NCBI GenBank assembly: GCA_025765595.1
Contig: JAIVFH010000354.1
Span: forward strand, 1-25,046
Direction: 5' to 3'
Origin: Obelidium mucronatum
Taxonomy: Eukaryota; Chytridiomycota; Chytridiomycetes; Chytridiales; Chytriomycetaceae
DNA: 25,046 nt
Part shown: positions 1 to 8,663 of the stretch, piece by piece
Layout: every line of letters starts with the position of its first letter
How positions within the stretch are numbered: position 1 is the first letter of the stretch
Notes under the pieces: model-generated
Seen by the model: only the letters and a program-made list of their open reading frames with translations
Databases searched by the model: none
What the model was told of the DNA's origin: nothing
Translations under genes and position numbers: made by a program

Positions 1-234
1 TTCCAATGGCACAACTCAGAATACCTACAAGTAATGGCAGATATTTTAGAAGAACAAGAAGAAGCCGCTGCTGCAGCAGCTGCACAACAGCAACAGAGCC
101 ATAAATCAAAAAAGGGCACCGGGGCAGGTTTGGGAAACTCGGGGCCAATGGCGGCGCGCAATTCCAACAGCAACAGCAAAAACAGAAAAACCGCCATTGG
201 AAACACAACTTACTACGCTGGGCTGGACGATTAG
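1..234 (+). CDS. C-terminal part of an unidentified gene entering from the left edge
   Basis: The frame is open from base 1, reads through the ATG at 34 and stops at 232-234, so this is most likely the last exon of a longer gene whose start lies outside the window. The visible 77 residues are low complexity: an acidic stretch, a run of seven Ala, four Gln, then a basic Ser/Asn/Lys-rich part ending in TTYYAGLDD. No domain can be recognised. An AATAAA at 306-311 is a plausible poly(A) signal and lies inside the opposing gene, so the two transcripts would overlap. The ATG at 34 could be internal. Function unknown. Confidence 0.45.
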   Translation, partial: FQWHNSEYLQVMADILEEQEEAAAAAAAQQQQSHKSKKGTGAGLGNSGPMAARNSNSNSKNRKTAIGNTTYYAGLDD

Positions 235-238
235 CGCT

Positions 239-1549
239 TCAGCTGAAGAGGAATTTGCGCGACAGACTTGGTGGAACGAGTGCAATTTTGGACGGCCCAT
301 GAATCAATAAACATACAACACAGTATACCAGTATATCCTCTTTTATTTTTAAAGTGCCTGTAATCCAAAAAATTGCGTTCTCAGTTCCGGGCGGATCAAT
401 TAACGCGCCGATTGAGATTGCACTGGATGACCTTGAAATGATCTTGACGGTATCGTTTGCTTTTAAAGAGCTGACCATCGAGTTAGAGTTTTCGGGCGAT
501 TTGTAACTGTCTCCGTTATGTGGACCTGAATGGTAATTTGCACCATTCAACCAAACGGCGGGAGAAGGGGACAGCTGTGGAGATCGAACCAATGTGGATG
601 ATAAAGATCCTCCTGAAGTAGAAGATATCGGGTATTGGCATGTCCCTTTTGATGAGAACGGTTGAAGTGATGGCAAATAGATTGCCTGCTCCACAATAGA
701 AATTGGTTCATGTGGAGGGTACAATTGATGATGGAATACTGGGTCAAGAAAAGGAGATGGGTGGTAAACAACAACAGTGTGTTGAGGGGGAGGGGCGTAG
801 TAAAACTGATGATGAGAAGGAGTTCCGTACGAATGATGAACAGTAAAAGCATTTTGACTTGCAACATGGGGGTTTGGCTGATAATGCTGATATGAGTGGG
901 TATTCCAGCCATAGTTTTCTCTGTATGACAATGGTAGTCCATTGAATGGTGGAGTGGGGGGCTGCTCACGAATTGTTGGAGGAATATTAGATAATTCAGA
1001 AGGATTACGGCAGATACTCTCAAGTGGTTGGTCTAACATGTGGCAGTAATCAGATCCTGCCTCCTCCTGGTTAGCGTCACCCCGCTCTGAATCAATATGA
1101 GCAATTCTGTCTCCTTCCTGGTAAATTTCATTCTTCATTAGGAGTCTCGCCTTGAGACGTTTGTTAAGCTCGGATTTGATTTGGACCTTTTCCGTCCATT
1201 CTTTTTTCCCCACAAGACTGCCTTTTGAGTTTACCATATGCATTGACAACAAGTTCGTGTCTCTGTTTTTTTGTTGCTGCTGTTGCCGAGCTTGATGCAT
1301 GTTTTTTCTTGTTGAGAACGAACTTCTGTACTTTTTCTTCGGTATCTGGCTGCTCAAGCTGACACAAGAAGTGCTGGATTGAGTCGCCAGCGTTTCATCT
1401 GAGCTCTTCAAGAAAAGATTCTTGTTCCCTGGAGTGAGTGGAGAGGGTAGCGGCGAACCGTGTTTCAAGACTGCCAGCGTTTCCGTAGATGACACGTACA
1501 ATTTCTTCGGTTTTTCCACAACCGAAACTGACGATGCTGTCGAATACAT
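239..1549 (-). CDS. uncharacterised, largely disordered 436-residue protein
   Basis: A long uninterrupted frame from an ATG at 1549 to a stop at 239. The protein is rich in Ser, Pro, Gln, His and Tyr. A basic patch lies around residues 70-95 (KKKYRSS, then a Gln run), a charged helix-prone stretch around 120-150, and a His/Tyr/Pro-rich middle section. Near the C terminus is SSSAISIGALIDPP, a short hydrophobic motif inside disorder that resembles docking motifs of fungal regulators; this is a guess. No DNA-binding or enzymatic domain is visible. The last ~35 residues look unlike the rest and contain a reverse-strand AATAAA-like sequence near 342-350, so an unseen intron or an earlier end is possible. 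The stop is 4 nt from that of the convergent gene. Confidence 0.5.
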   Translation of the reverse strand: MYSTASSVSVVEKPKKLYVSSTETLAVLKHGSPLPSPLTPGNKNLFLKSSDETLATQSSTSCVSLSSQIPKKKYRSSFSTRKNMHQARQQQQQKNRDTNLLSMHMVNSKGSLVGKKEWTEKVQIKSELNKRLKARLLMKNEIYQEGDRIAHIDSERGDANQEEAGSDYCHMLDQPLESICRNPSELSNIPPTIREQPPTPPFNGLPLSYRENYGWNTHSYQHYQPNPHVASQNAFTVHHSYGTPSHHQFYYAPPPQHTVVVYHPSPFLDPVFHHQLYPPHEPISIVEQAIYLPSLQPFSSKGTCQYPISSTSGGSLSSTLVRSPQLSPSPAVWLNGANYHSGPHNGDSYKSPENSNSMVSSLKANDTVKIISRSSSAISIGALIDPPGTENAIFWITGTLKIKEDILVYCVVCLLIHGPSKIALVPPSLSRKFLFS

Positions 1550-1733
1550 TGAAAGTTTCCTTGTTTGCTTCTTTTCAAGGATTCTCGAACTTTCAGAAAC
1601 AGCAATTTATTTCCAGATTTAGAACAAGAAAATGCCTTGTGTAACAGTTTTTACATTTGAATCCTTTAAGTGTTGTCTACTTGCTCCTTTACGAAAGAAA
1701 GTCGATTCGAAAACATTCTTTTTATTCCAACCA

Positions 1734-2861
1734 CTACTTCTCGATTTTAAGCCCCCAATATCCAGCAGGGTAAACATGCTCCCAGCCAAAATTGGAAGGA
1801 GTGCATTTTGAAATTGGAAACCCAAATACGAATTTCAATGGGTAACCCTTGCTCATTACTACTGACACTACTCCGCGCAATGTTGTCTCGTCTGCAAATC
1901 TGACCACGACGCTTGCGCCAACTGTATCAGTTGGCTCTTTCCCATTCCAATCCAGGTCGAAGTCAAAGAATTCAAAGACCGCCCCCATTTCAATTTTGCG
2001 TTCCATCCATTTCTTGACTGGAGTGGTACGATCACAAATTTCCAGAGTGAATGTGGGTCTACTGTCTGGTGAAGAATTGAAATACTCTGCCACACAGAAA
2101 AATGGATCTGTGTATTTTAAAAAGGAATCTGGAGTTTTACTGGCAATGGCCTGCGAAAAAACCCACAAGGCGCCAAATCCTTGCATATTGCGGATGAAGG
2201 AAGTCGTGACGACTACGGGAGTGCTGGGAACCGGACAATTCAATTCTGGGACATCAGCCAAGGCTTTCACATTCGCTTCAAAGTTTGAATTCTGATCAAC
2301 TATAACGTTGAAGTACTTGGTCTGCTTGACCGTCTCGAAAGAGGCGAGGACAATGCGATCAATGTGAGCCAGAGATTCGTCCAGCGCAAGAAGAGCATTA
2401 TGGTACGTATCATTGCACCCGACAGAACGGCTGTAGTTTTTGATAGAATCCAAATCCAACGTGAGAGGAGCGTCTGCTGGTACATAGCCATCCAAATACT
2501 CCAGCGATCCCTGAGACGTGCGAGGACCATCAGGGTTATTGATATCCTGCAGGCGAGACAAAGCGTCTGTGAGGCTTGTGATTTGTTAGATCCTGCGAAC
2601 AGCCAATGGTCCAACTCACCAATAGAGGGAAGCAAGAGCGCACTCCTTTCGGCTTTCTTCGTTGACGCATGCGTTGTAGATGAAATCAACGGCATTGCCG
2701 GCAACGTAGCCATCACAATCCACATTAGCACTAGTGTTTGGTGTCTCTGTTTCGAGCCACTGGACAGATCTGACGCTAACACCTGCACAGAGCACAAGGA
2801 GTTCGATCCCATGCTGCAGTACAGCTCGACTGTAGCAAAGAAACGGGAGTCGTGAGTCCAT
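1734..2861 (-). CDS. orphan two-exon protein, possibly secreted
   Basis: Exon 2 (1734-2574) is a clear frame ending GYWGLKIEK. A GTGAGT donor at 2619 after exon 1 (2620-2861), a CTAAC branch site and an acceptor at 2575 join the frames as ...SLYCLTDALSRLQDINN; the acceptor would be AAG rather than the usual CAG/TAG. The joined protein has several Cys (DCDGYVAG, YNACVNEES, KECALAS, SVGCND, ELNCPVP), an N-terminal hydrophobic stretch (ELLVLCAGVSV) and NxS/T sites, which fits an extracellular protein. The C-terminal half has alternating hydrophobic strands and may form a beta-rich domain. I do not recognise the family. The true start is uncertain: the frame stays open to about 2915, and TTTTCACAG just before the ATG could be an acceptor of another intron. 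Confidence 0.5.
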
Positions 2862-3042
2862 TTCTGCTGTGAAAATTTGGTCAATTTGTGAAACAATTGG
2901 GGAAGAATGCACCACGTGTTTTAATCAATACCATAAGTGTCTTCAAAAATGAAATTACTGAATCGCTCACGTACGACTATTGCTTTCCAAACCGCGTCTC
3001 ATCACATGCCATATAGGGAAGAATGGCTTCAATTGGTTCGGG

Positions 3043-4480
3043 ATGAAGCCTGAGACAAAGAAGCAGGCTTCGGAGGTTACTCCATCTCCAGTGCAAGGCC
3101 TGGATAAGGGCCGCTCTTTCCATCTAAAAGATGACCCCGAACCTACAACTGCAATAAAGATGAGTCCGGACGGAAGAAATAGAGATATGACTCTGGCGGA
3201 TGTCATGCATTCTGTGTCCCCAAGCGATGATCCTCCCCAAAAGGTTTTAGCCAAATTGATCAAAGATAACCCCGATCCGACTTCAAAGCCGGCCGACAGA
3301 GTGAAACTTGCAAGCATGGCCGTGTCGGCAACGGTTGGCTTGGTGCCTGTTATTGGGGAGATTGCGGAGAAGGTCGCGGGCACAGTGGTAAATCCAATTT
3401 TCTATACCCCAATTCAAGTTCCTGATCCATCACCATCTCAGCTTGATGCTTATAAAGAGCAATTGGACGCCAACAGGGTGGCTGCAAACACAATAAGATT
3501 TAGTGCCAGTCGACTCGCCGAGCTTGCCAATGAAAAATGGGTAGGCTCTCCGATGCAGGTGGAAGCACTGGAAAGTTACAAGGCGATAAAATCGTTGACA
3601 GAAAGAGCTGGTAACATTTTGGTTTATTCTTAAAATGTGTTAAATACATTTGTCATTCTTAACATGTGTTAAATACATTTGTCTAGGAACTTTGGTTAAA
3701 CAGATAAAACAAGGATTGGATAAATCCGAAAATGTTTTTCTGTTAGGAGAAATGACCAAGGAGCTTCAAGCCGCCAATCTCGATGAAGTGAGAAAGGACT
3801 TGAAGGAGTTAAACGGTGTGATGGAAACCATCGCATCGCATGGTGAAAGATTGAACAAACTGGAACAAGCCGTGGAAGTGTTGGAAGAAAAGGCGGAGCA
3901 GCATCAGCAGCAAATTGACACCTTGCACCAACGCGATGAAACGCAGGATCATCAAATTGAGTCTTTGGAGGGGCAGGTTGATGCTTTGCAAGCAACGCAG
4001 GAACAGCAAATTGCAAGCCAACAGCAGCAAATAAACACTCAGCAGGAGCAAATAGCATCCAAGGATCGGCAAATCGAAACCCAGGGTCAACAAATTGCTG
4101 ATCAGAGTCAGCAAATCACGGCCAAGGATCAGCAAATCGAAGCCCAGGGTCAGCAAATCGAAGCCCAGGGTCAGCAAATTGCGGCCCAAAATCAGCAAAT
4201 TGCCGCCAAGGATCAGCAAATTGCCGCCCAGCAGAAGCAAATTGACGCTTTGTTTGCAATTGCTGCCAGCAAAGAGCAAGTTGCGGAGGAAAAGGAAGCT
4301 AAAAAAGAAATCAACCCTAACCAGCCTAAAATGGATGTATTTCAAGTTGCGTTTGCTCTTGCCGCGAGCGTTCTTGCGGTTTTTTCCATCTTCTCATCGC
4401 AAAGTACGAAGCAGCTACATGAAAGTGAAAGCAAAGGAAACGATAAAAACGCGGATGTTAGTCAGGATATTGATACTTGA
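3043..4480 (+). CDS. amphipathic-helix / heptad-repeat coiled-coil protein with C-terminal membrane anchor
   Basis: Model: exon 1 3043-3610, intron 3611-3686 (GTAACA...TCTAG), exon 2 3687-4480; 453 residues. Without splicing exon 1 ends in a stop at 3633; splicing gives a smooth ...SLTERAGTLVKQIKQG. Residues 1-80 are polar and Pro-rich. Residues 85-120 form an Ala/Gly/Val-rich amphipathic or membrane-active segment (ASMAVSATVGLVPVIGEI). Residues 130-250 look all-helical. Residues ~295-378 are about twelve Gln/Ile heptads. Residues 406-426 form a hydrophobic helix (FQVAFALAASVLAVFSIF), then a short charged tail. The layout recalls fungal HeLo-like membrane-perturbing bundles, but no homology can be shown by eye. 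The frame has no ATG before 3043, so a further 5' exon is possible. Function unknown. Confidence 0.6.
3635..3683 (+). repeat. 29-bp tandem duplication inside an intron
   Basis: ATGTGTTAAATACATTTGTC occurs at 3635-3654 and again at 3664-3683. Both copies lie within the intron of the heptad-repeat gene; the second runs into its TCTAG acceptor. Confidence 0.9.
4001..4252 (+). repeat. 21-bp minisatellite encoding about 12 Gln/Ile heptads
   Basis: Degenerate 21-nt units of the type GCCCAGGGTCAGCAAATCGA; adjacent units near 4141-4180 are identical. The period is exactly seven codons with Ile at a fixed position. Confidence 0.85.
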
Positions 4481-4549
4481 TGTGATTTTCAATTGAACTG
4501 TCCTAGAAATGTTATTGAGTAGTTAGAAAATAAAAAAGTGGCTGAAAAA

Positions 4550-5147
4550 ATGGCTGACGACTTCGAAACCACTATGGCAAGACTCAAAGCCCAAGAACAA
4601 GAGCTCCTGGCCAAGAACGCACGCCTCGACGAGAGACTGGCAGTCCTTGATCTCGAACTCAAAGCCAAAGAAGAAAGAGAGGCCCGACAGCTTGCCGAGA
4701 TGCAAGAAAAGCTCCTTCGAATCCAAAAGAGAGCCGCAGCAAAGGAAGGCTTTCCCTTCAAGTTCTCTGCCAACAGCACCCCTTTGAAGGATCTCCAAGT
4801 CGCATACCGCTACTTGCCACTCGATGTTCTTCCTGCTGATCAAGTGGAGCTCTTGGATCAAGCTGTTGAGGAAGGGGATATTTCTCCACTCATTGACACC
4901 TTCTGTGAAATTGCCAATGCACCCGAGAACCATGCCAATATGCTTTTGCAGGCTCTTCAAAACAAGGCCTCCGATCATGAAGACTCTCCCAATGCGTATT
5001 TCAATGATACACTGGTAAATTTGTTGTTTAATTGGGGGGCCACACAAAATTTTTTTGATTAAAAATAAGTTTGATTAAAATTTTGTTCAACAGCGAGTTC
5101 ACACGCAAGAAGCTTTGGCCATTGGACTCATGTGGCAGCTTGTGTAA
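4550..5147 (+). CDS. small coiled-coil protein next to the heptad-repeat gene
   Basis: Exon 1 runs 4550-5014; intron 5015-5093 (GTAAAT...CAACAG); exon 2 5094-5147, replacing an unspliced tail with RVHTQEALAIGLMWQLV. The N-terminal ~60 residues are a classic Glu/Lys/Arg/Leu coiled coil (ARLKAQEQELLAKNARLDE). The C-terminal half is a compact, probably helical domain (PLKDLQVAYRYLPLDVLPAD, then NMLLQALQNKA). The frame is open upstream to 4538, but the first ATG is at 4550. It starts only 69 nt after the stop of the upstream coiled-coil gene on the same strand, so the two may be co-regulated. No family recognised. Confidence 0.6.
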
Positions 5148-5310
5148 AAAAGTTTGGAAAGATTATGTTGTGGAATATAAAACAGCTATGTGAATATCAT
5201 CTATTTTTTCATCACTGTGGGTAAAAAAAAAAACGAAAGAAAAGAAGAAAAGACGAGAAATAAATTCAATATAAAAAAAAACCATGAAAAAAATTGAGTT
5301 GGAGGTGATT

Positions 5311-8300
5311 CTAAACTTTCATATCAGCCTGCTTCACCGAAGCTGCATTCTTTGTTGATTCGTTTGGTTTCGAAGGAGCAGTTGCATGAGACATTGCAGA
5401 TATTGTAGACCCTTGGGCTTTGGACGAAGCCATATCGGAAGTCTTTTGAGTTTCGATTCTGTTGGCAGCTTCTGGGTCTGTAACACATAGGTGGAGCTTG
5501 ACGGAAATCAACAAGACAACGGTTGTGAAAGTTGGGACGAGAATCGCGACTCCTCCGATTGCGAATGCTGTGTTGGGATCGCTGATTGCAAAAACAACGA
5601 GGGCGTTGAGCAAGGCGCTGTTTTTAAGCATTTTTTAGTCAGAGACAGAGAAAAAAAAGCGACCAAAATACCTGAACAGAAACCAATTATAAGCCGAAAA
5701 TCCAAGCATCTTGGACTCATTAAACGTTGACGGAACATCCTTAATCTGGAACGACAAGACCGCCGAAAACATGATAATCACAATCCGCACAATCGTAACA
5801 ATAACACCAAAAGTAGTAGCAGTATTACAACGCGTAGTCACAGCCATCGAAGCCGTAATCATATCCACAGGTTCGGGGCTCTGAACAATAAACCAAGCGA
5901 CAAGCAAACCACCCATAAACAAACACAAGGCAATGACCCACAAACTCAATTTCGCGTCCGTTGGCACTTTAATCTTTCGACGCAACTTTTCATCGAAAAT
6001 AATTCTGATGCGCGATGTCTTTACAAGAATCGAACCGAAAATGAGGGCGAAACCAAAATTGTCCAAGGCGGCTGCAACGGTACACGTATTTTGGGCCGTG
6101 GAAATCTGAACCACCAAAGACGCTAAACAAAGCAAGCAACCCACATTCGTGAGCGATAAAAAGACGAGACTGTTTGCCTTGATGAGCTTGACGCTCTGGT
6201 ATGTCAAGAGACCCCCCAAATTCAATGCTCCAAAAATGATTACAATAATGGCCGCGATTCCCATTCCGAAACGGATACTGGATCCCGTGTTGACAATCGG
6301 CACGCACGTGGAAGTTCCCGTAAACAAGCGTTGCGTGAGTGGATCGCAGACTGCGATTGTGATTTGGAATGATTGCCATTGTGCGCCTGGTGGTCGAACC
6401 AGACTTCCTGGGAATCCTCGGATCGTGAAGGTGTAGTTTCCAGGCATTGGGTTGGCGAGTTTGAGTCCTGAAAAGAGGGCCGCGTTGGATGTGTCGTTCA
6501 CGATTGCTTTTGTGCTGTCTCCACTCATGGTGGCGCCTTGTGACGTTTCTGCGATTTGGACAATAACCGGGGCGTTGAGGTTGGCTGGGACAGTGTTTCC
6601 AAATACATCTTGGGCGTGGACTTCAAAGGGTGGAAGTGGGGCGGCAAAGTTGATGATTGTGTTGTTGATGGTGGTAGGGTTGTCGAGAATAAGAGCAGAT
6701 GCACCTCCATTTAGTTTAATGTTTGGCATTCCCTGTTTGTAAAAGCTTTTAATGTGACTGGATGAATTAACGCAAGTTTTCTTGAAGGACGTACCACGAA
6801 GTTTCTTTGTTGAAGCATTTGTAGTCCAGTGGCAGTGTTTGACACATAAATCTGTCCCGTAAGCAACGTATTGCTTGTAACAGCTGTGCTCATCATCTGA
6901 TAAGGCGGTGCGGTCGTAATAGCTGCAAATGTTCCAAACAACGCATTATTGCCTTTAGCAGCCACTGTATTTCCCATGAGAGTCAAAATTGAGCTTCCAG
7001 CAGACATAATTGCTCCACCCATATTACTAGCCGAATTTCTATCAAACAATGTACTTCCGTTGATGACGGCTTCAGTGGTGGCGTCCAAGTAAATGGCTCC
7101 TCCATCCTGGGCAGAGTTGTTGTAGATTTGCACTTTGTCGCCAAAGTATAATGAGTGCTTGTCGACAACCAGAATGGCGCCTCCTTTGGTGTCGGCTGAG
7201 CAGCTTGTAATGCTGGCATTGTCGATCGTGAGACTTCCACTGGTTATTCCATAGTAAGCGCCTCCCTTTGGTGCAGTGCAGCTGGTGTTGACAAAAGCAA
7301 TGTAAGAGATATGTTCAAGCATTAAATTATTGTTTGCAAAACCATACTTTTTGATCGAGCTTCCACCAGTAATAATGACTTTTGAGTCGTCATTCCAGAT
7401 TGCTCCGCCATAAAGGCCTGACGAGTCTCTAATAACGCTTCCACCGTCGAGAGTCACAACAGCCTATACAAGTTTTAAACCTCGTTGGTTTTTTTTTAAA
7501 CGAGATTTACAAAGAGATTTTCACCTGAGAAATGGCAAACAAAGAGCCAGCTCCTCCTGGAGAAGTGCTTCCTTCAAAGATTGTGTTCCAAAAGTATCCC
7601 GTTGATCCGCCTTGGATGACACCAGCACCACCAAAGCCCTGGGTCCAACAACGCGTAAATCTGCAGTCTGAACAGGTGGTTTTTCCATTTCCATAGGAAT
7701 AGAGGCAGCCTGCTTGACCAGTCGCGAGGGCGCCAACAACAGTGATATTCTTTCCAATAAAAGTACTTGCAGAGTTGAGGAAGTTGAAGGCACCAGCACC
7801 GGCAACTAAGTTGGCTGCATAAATGTCCTGAGCAGTTGTAATCGACTGCGTATCGGACATGAAGCAAGCGGCCCATTTAGCCGTGTTTCCGACACAAGTA
7901 CCGCCGATCCAGTTCAAAGTGGATTGTTGTTGGATAGAAGATGCGGCACCAAGAGAGAGGGTTTTGGAGTTGAGGGAGTGACAATTTTGGCAGGTTGCCT
8001 TTGATGAGTGGGACAAGAGGAGGTCACCGCCGCCCACATCGTTAAGGTTACTTGCAAAGTTTGAGTTAAAGTAAACGTTTGTGGCAGTGAGCTAAAGAAA
8101 GGGTAGCGGATGTGTTTGCTTTTTTTATACCAAAGATGGCAATACATTTTTCGCTAACCTGACCACCGTAGTCGAGAGAGATGGCACCTCCATTTCCCGC
8201 AGTGTTATTTGTAAAGTAAGCATTGTTGATCGTGACCGTGCCGCCGTTGATCTGGAGAACTCCACCGTTTACTTTTGACGGCTGAAACGCGTCTTTGAAA

Positions 8301-8467
8301 GTGACTCCTGAGAAAGAAGCCGTGGCACTAGCGGGAATCACGATTGGGGGGCACTTGACATAGACACAGTTTGAGAGCGCAAGCGAAGTTGTGACTGTAA
8401 ACGCGGTATCTGTTTCTGTGCAGAGTCTTGTGCCTGTTGGCGGGCAGGTGGTCCAGCCTTGAGACAT
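5311..8467 (-). CDS. beta-helix ectodomain / class C-type seven-helix receptor
   Basis: Five exons: 8159-8467, 7525-8091, 6795-7463, 5672-6732, 5311-5617; introns of 54-67 nt keep the frame throughout (~970 residues). Residues ~1-515 repeat GGAI/GGAY-type turns preceded by FxxN-like motifs (YFTNNTAGNGGAI, IYNNSAQDGGAIY), the signature of Pmp-like right-handed beta-helices. Residues ~545-640 look Ig/filamin-like (DVFGNTVP...PGNYTF). Seven helices start near 671, 702, 733, 777, 820, 859 and 886. Class C features are a Cys before TM3 (NTCTVAAALD), a Cys in extracellular loop 2 (TTRCNT) and FNESKMLGFSAYN at TM6, like the FNEAKFIGF motif of GABA-B/mGlu receptors. The tail is Ser/Thr/Lys-rich. It should sit in the plasma membrane and signal through G proteins; the ligand is unknown. 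No signal peptide is seen after the ATG at 8467. Confidence 0.8.
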
Positions 8468-8663
8468 TTGATCAGATTGTCAGTTTGAGGCAGTTTAAAG
8501 AAAGAGATTTACCTGCAGTTTGCGCAAACAGAGAAGAAGCCTGATAATTGCAGATCCGATTGTTTTCAAGTCGATTACTGATGTTTTTATTCTTCCTCTA
8601 TTATTCCTCTATTATTAAGCAAGAAATAAAGTAAAAGCAAAAGAAAACAAAAAAAAAAACAAA
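8468..8663. promoter_or_regulatory. shared divergent promoter between receptor and neurochondrin genes
   Basis: The 196 nt between two divergent ATGs must hold both 5' regions. It contains two adjacent copies of the 11-mer CCTCTATTATT at 8595-8616 and a poly(A)-rich leader just before the ATG at 8664. On the minus strand a good donor (CTGCAG|GTAAATC, donor at 8512) suggests a 5' exon for the receptor. No TATA box is obvious. Confidence 0.45.

Noticed and set aside
3809..4345. Leu-rich minus-strand frame (LLTLGFDLLTLG-type repeats) that looks like a leucine-rich repeat protein
   Set aside because: It is the antisense reading of the 21-bp heptad repeat; the plus-strand frame continues a spliced gene.
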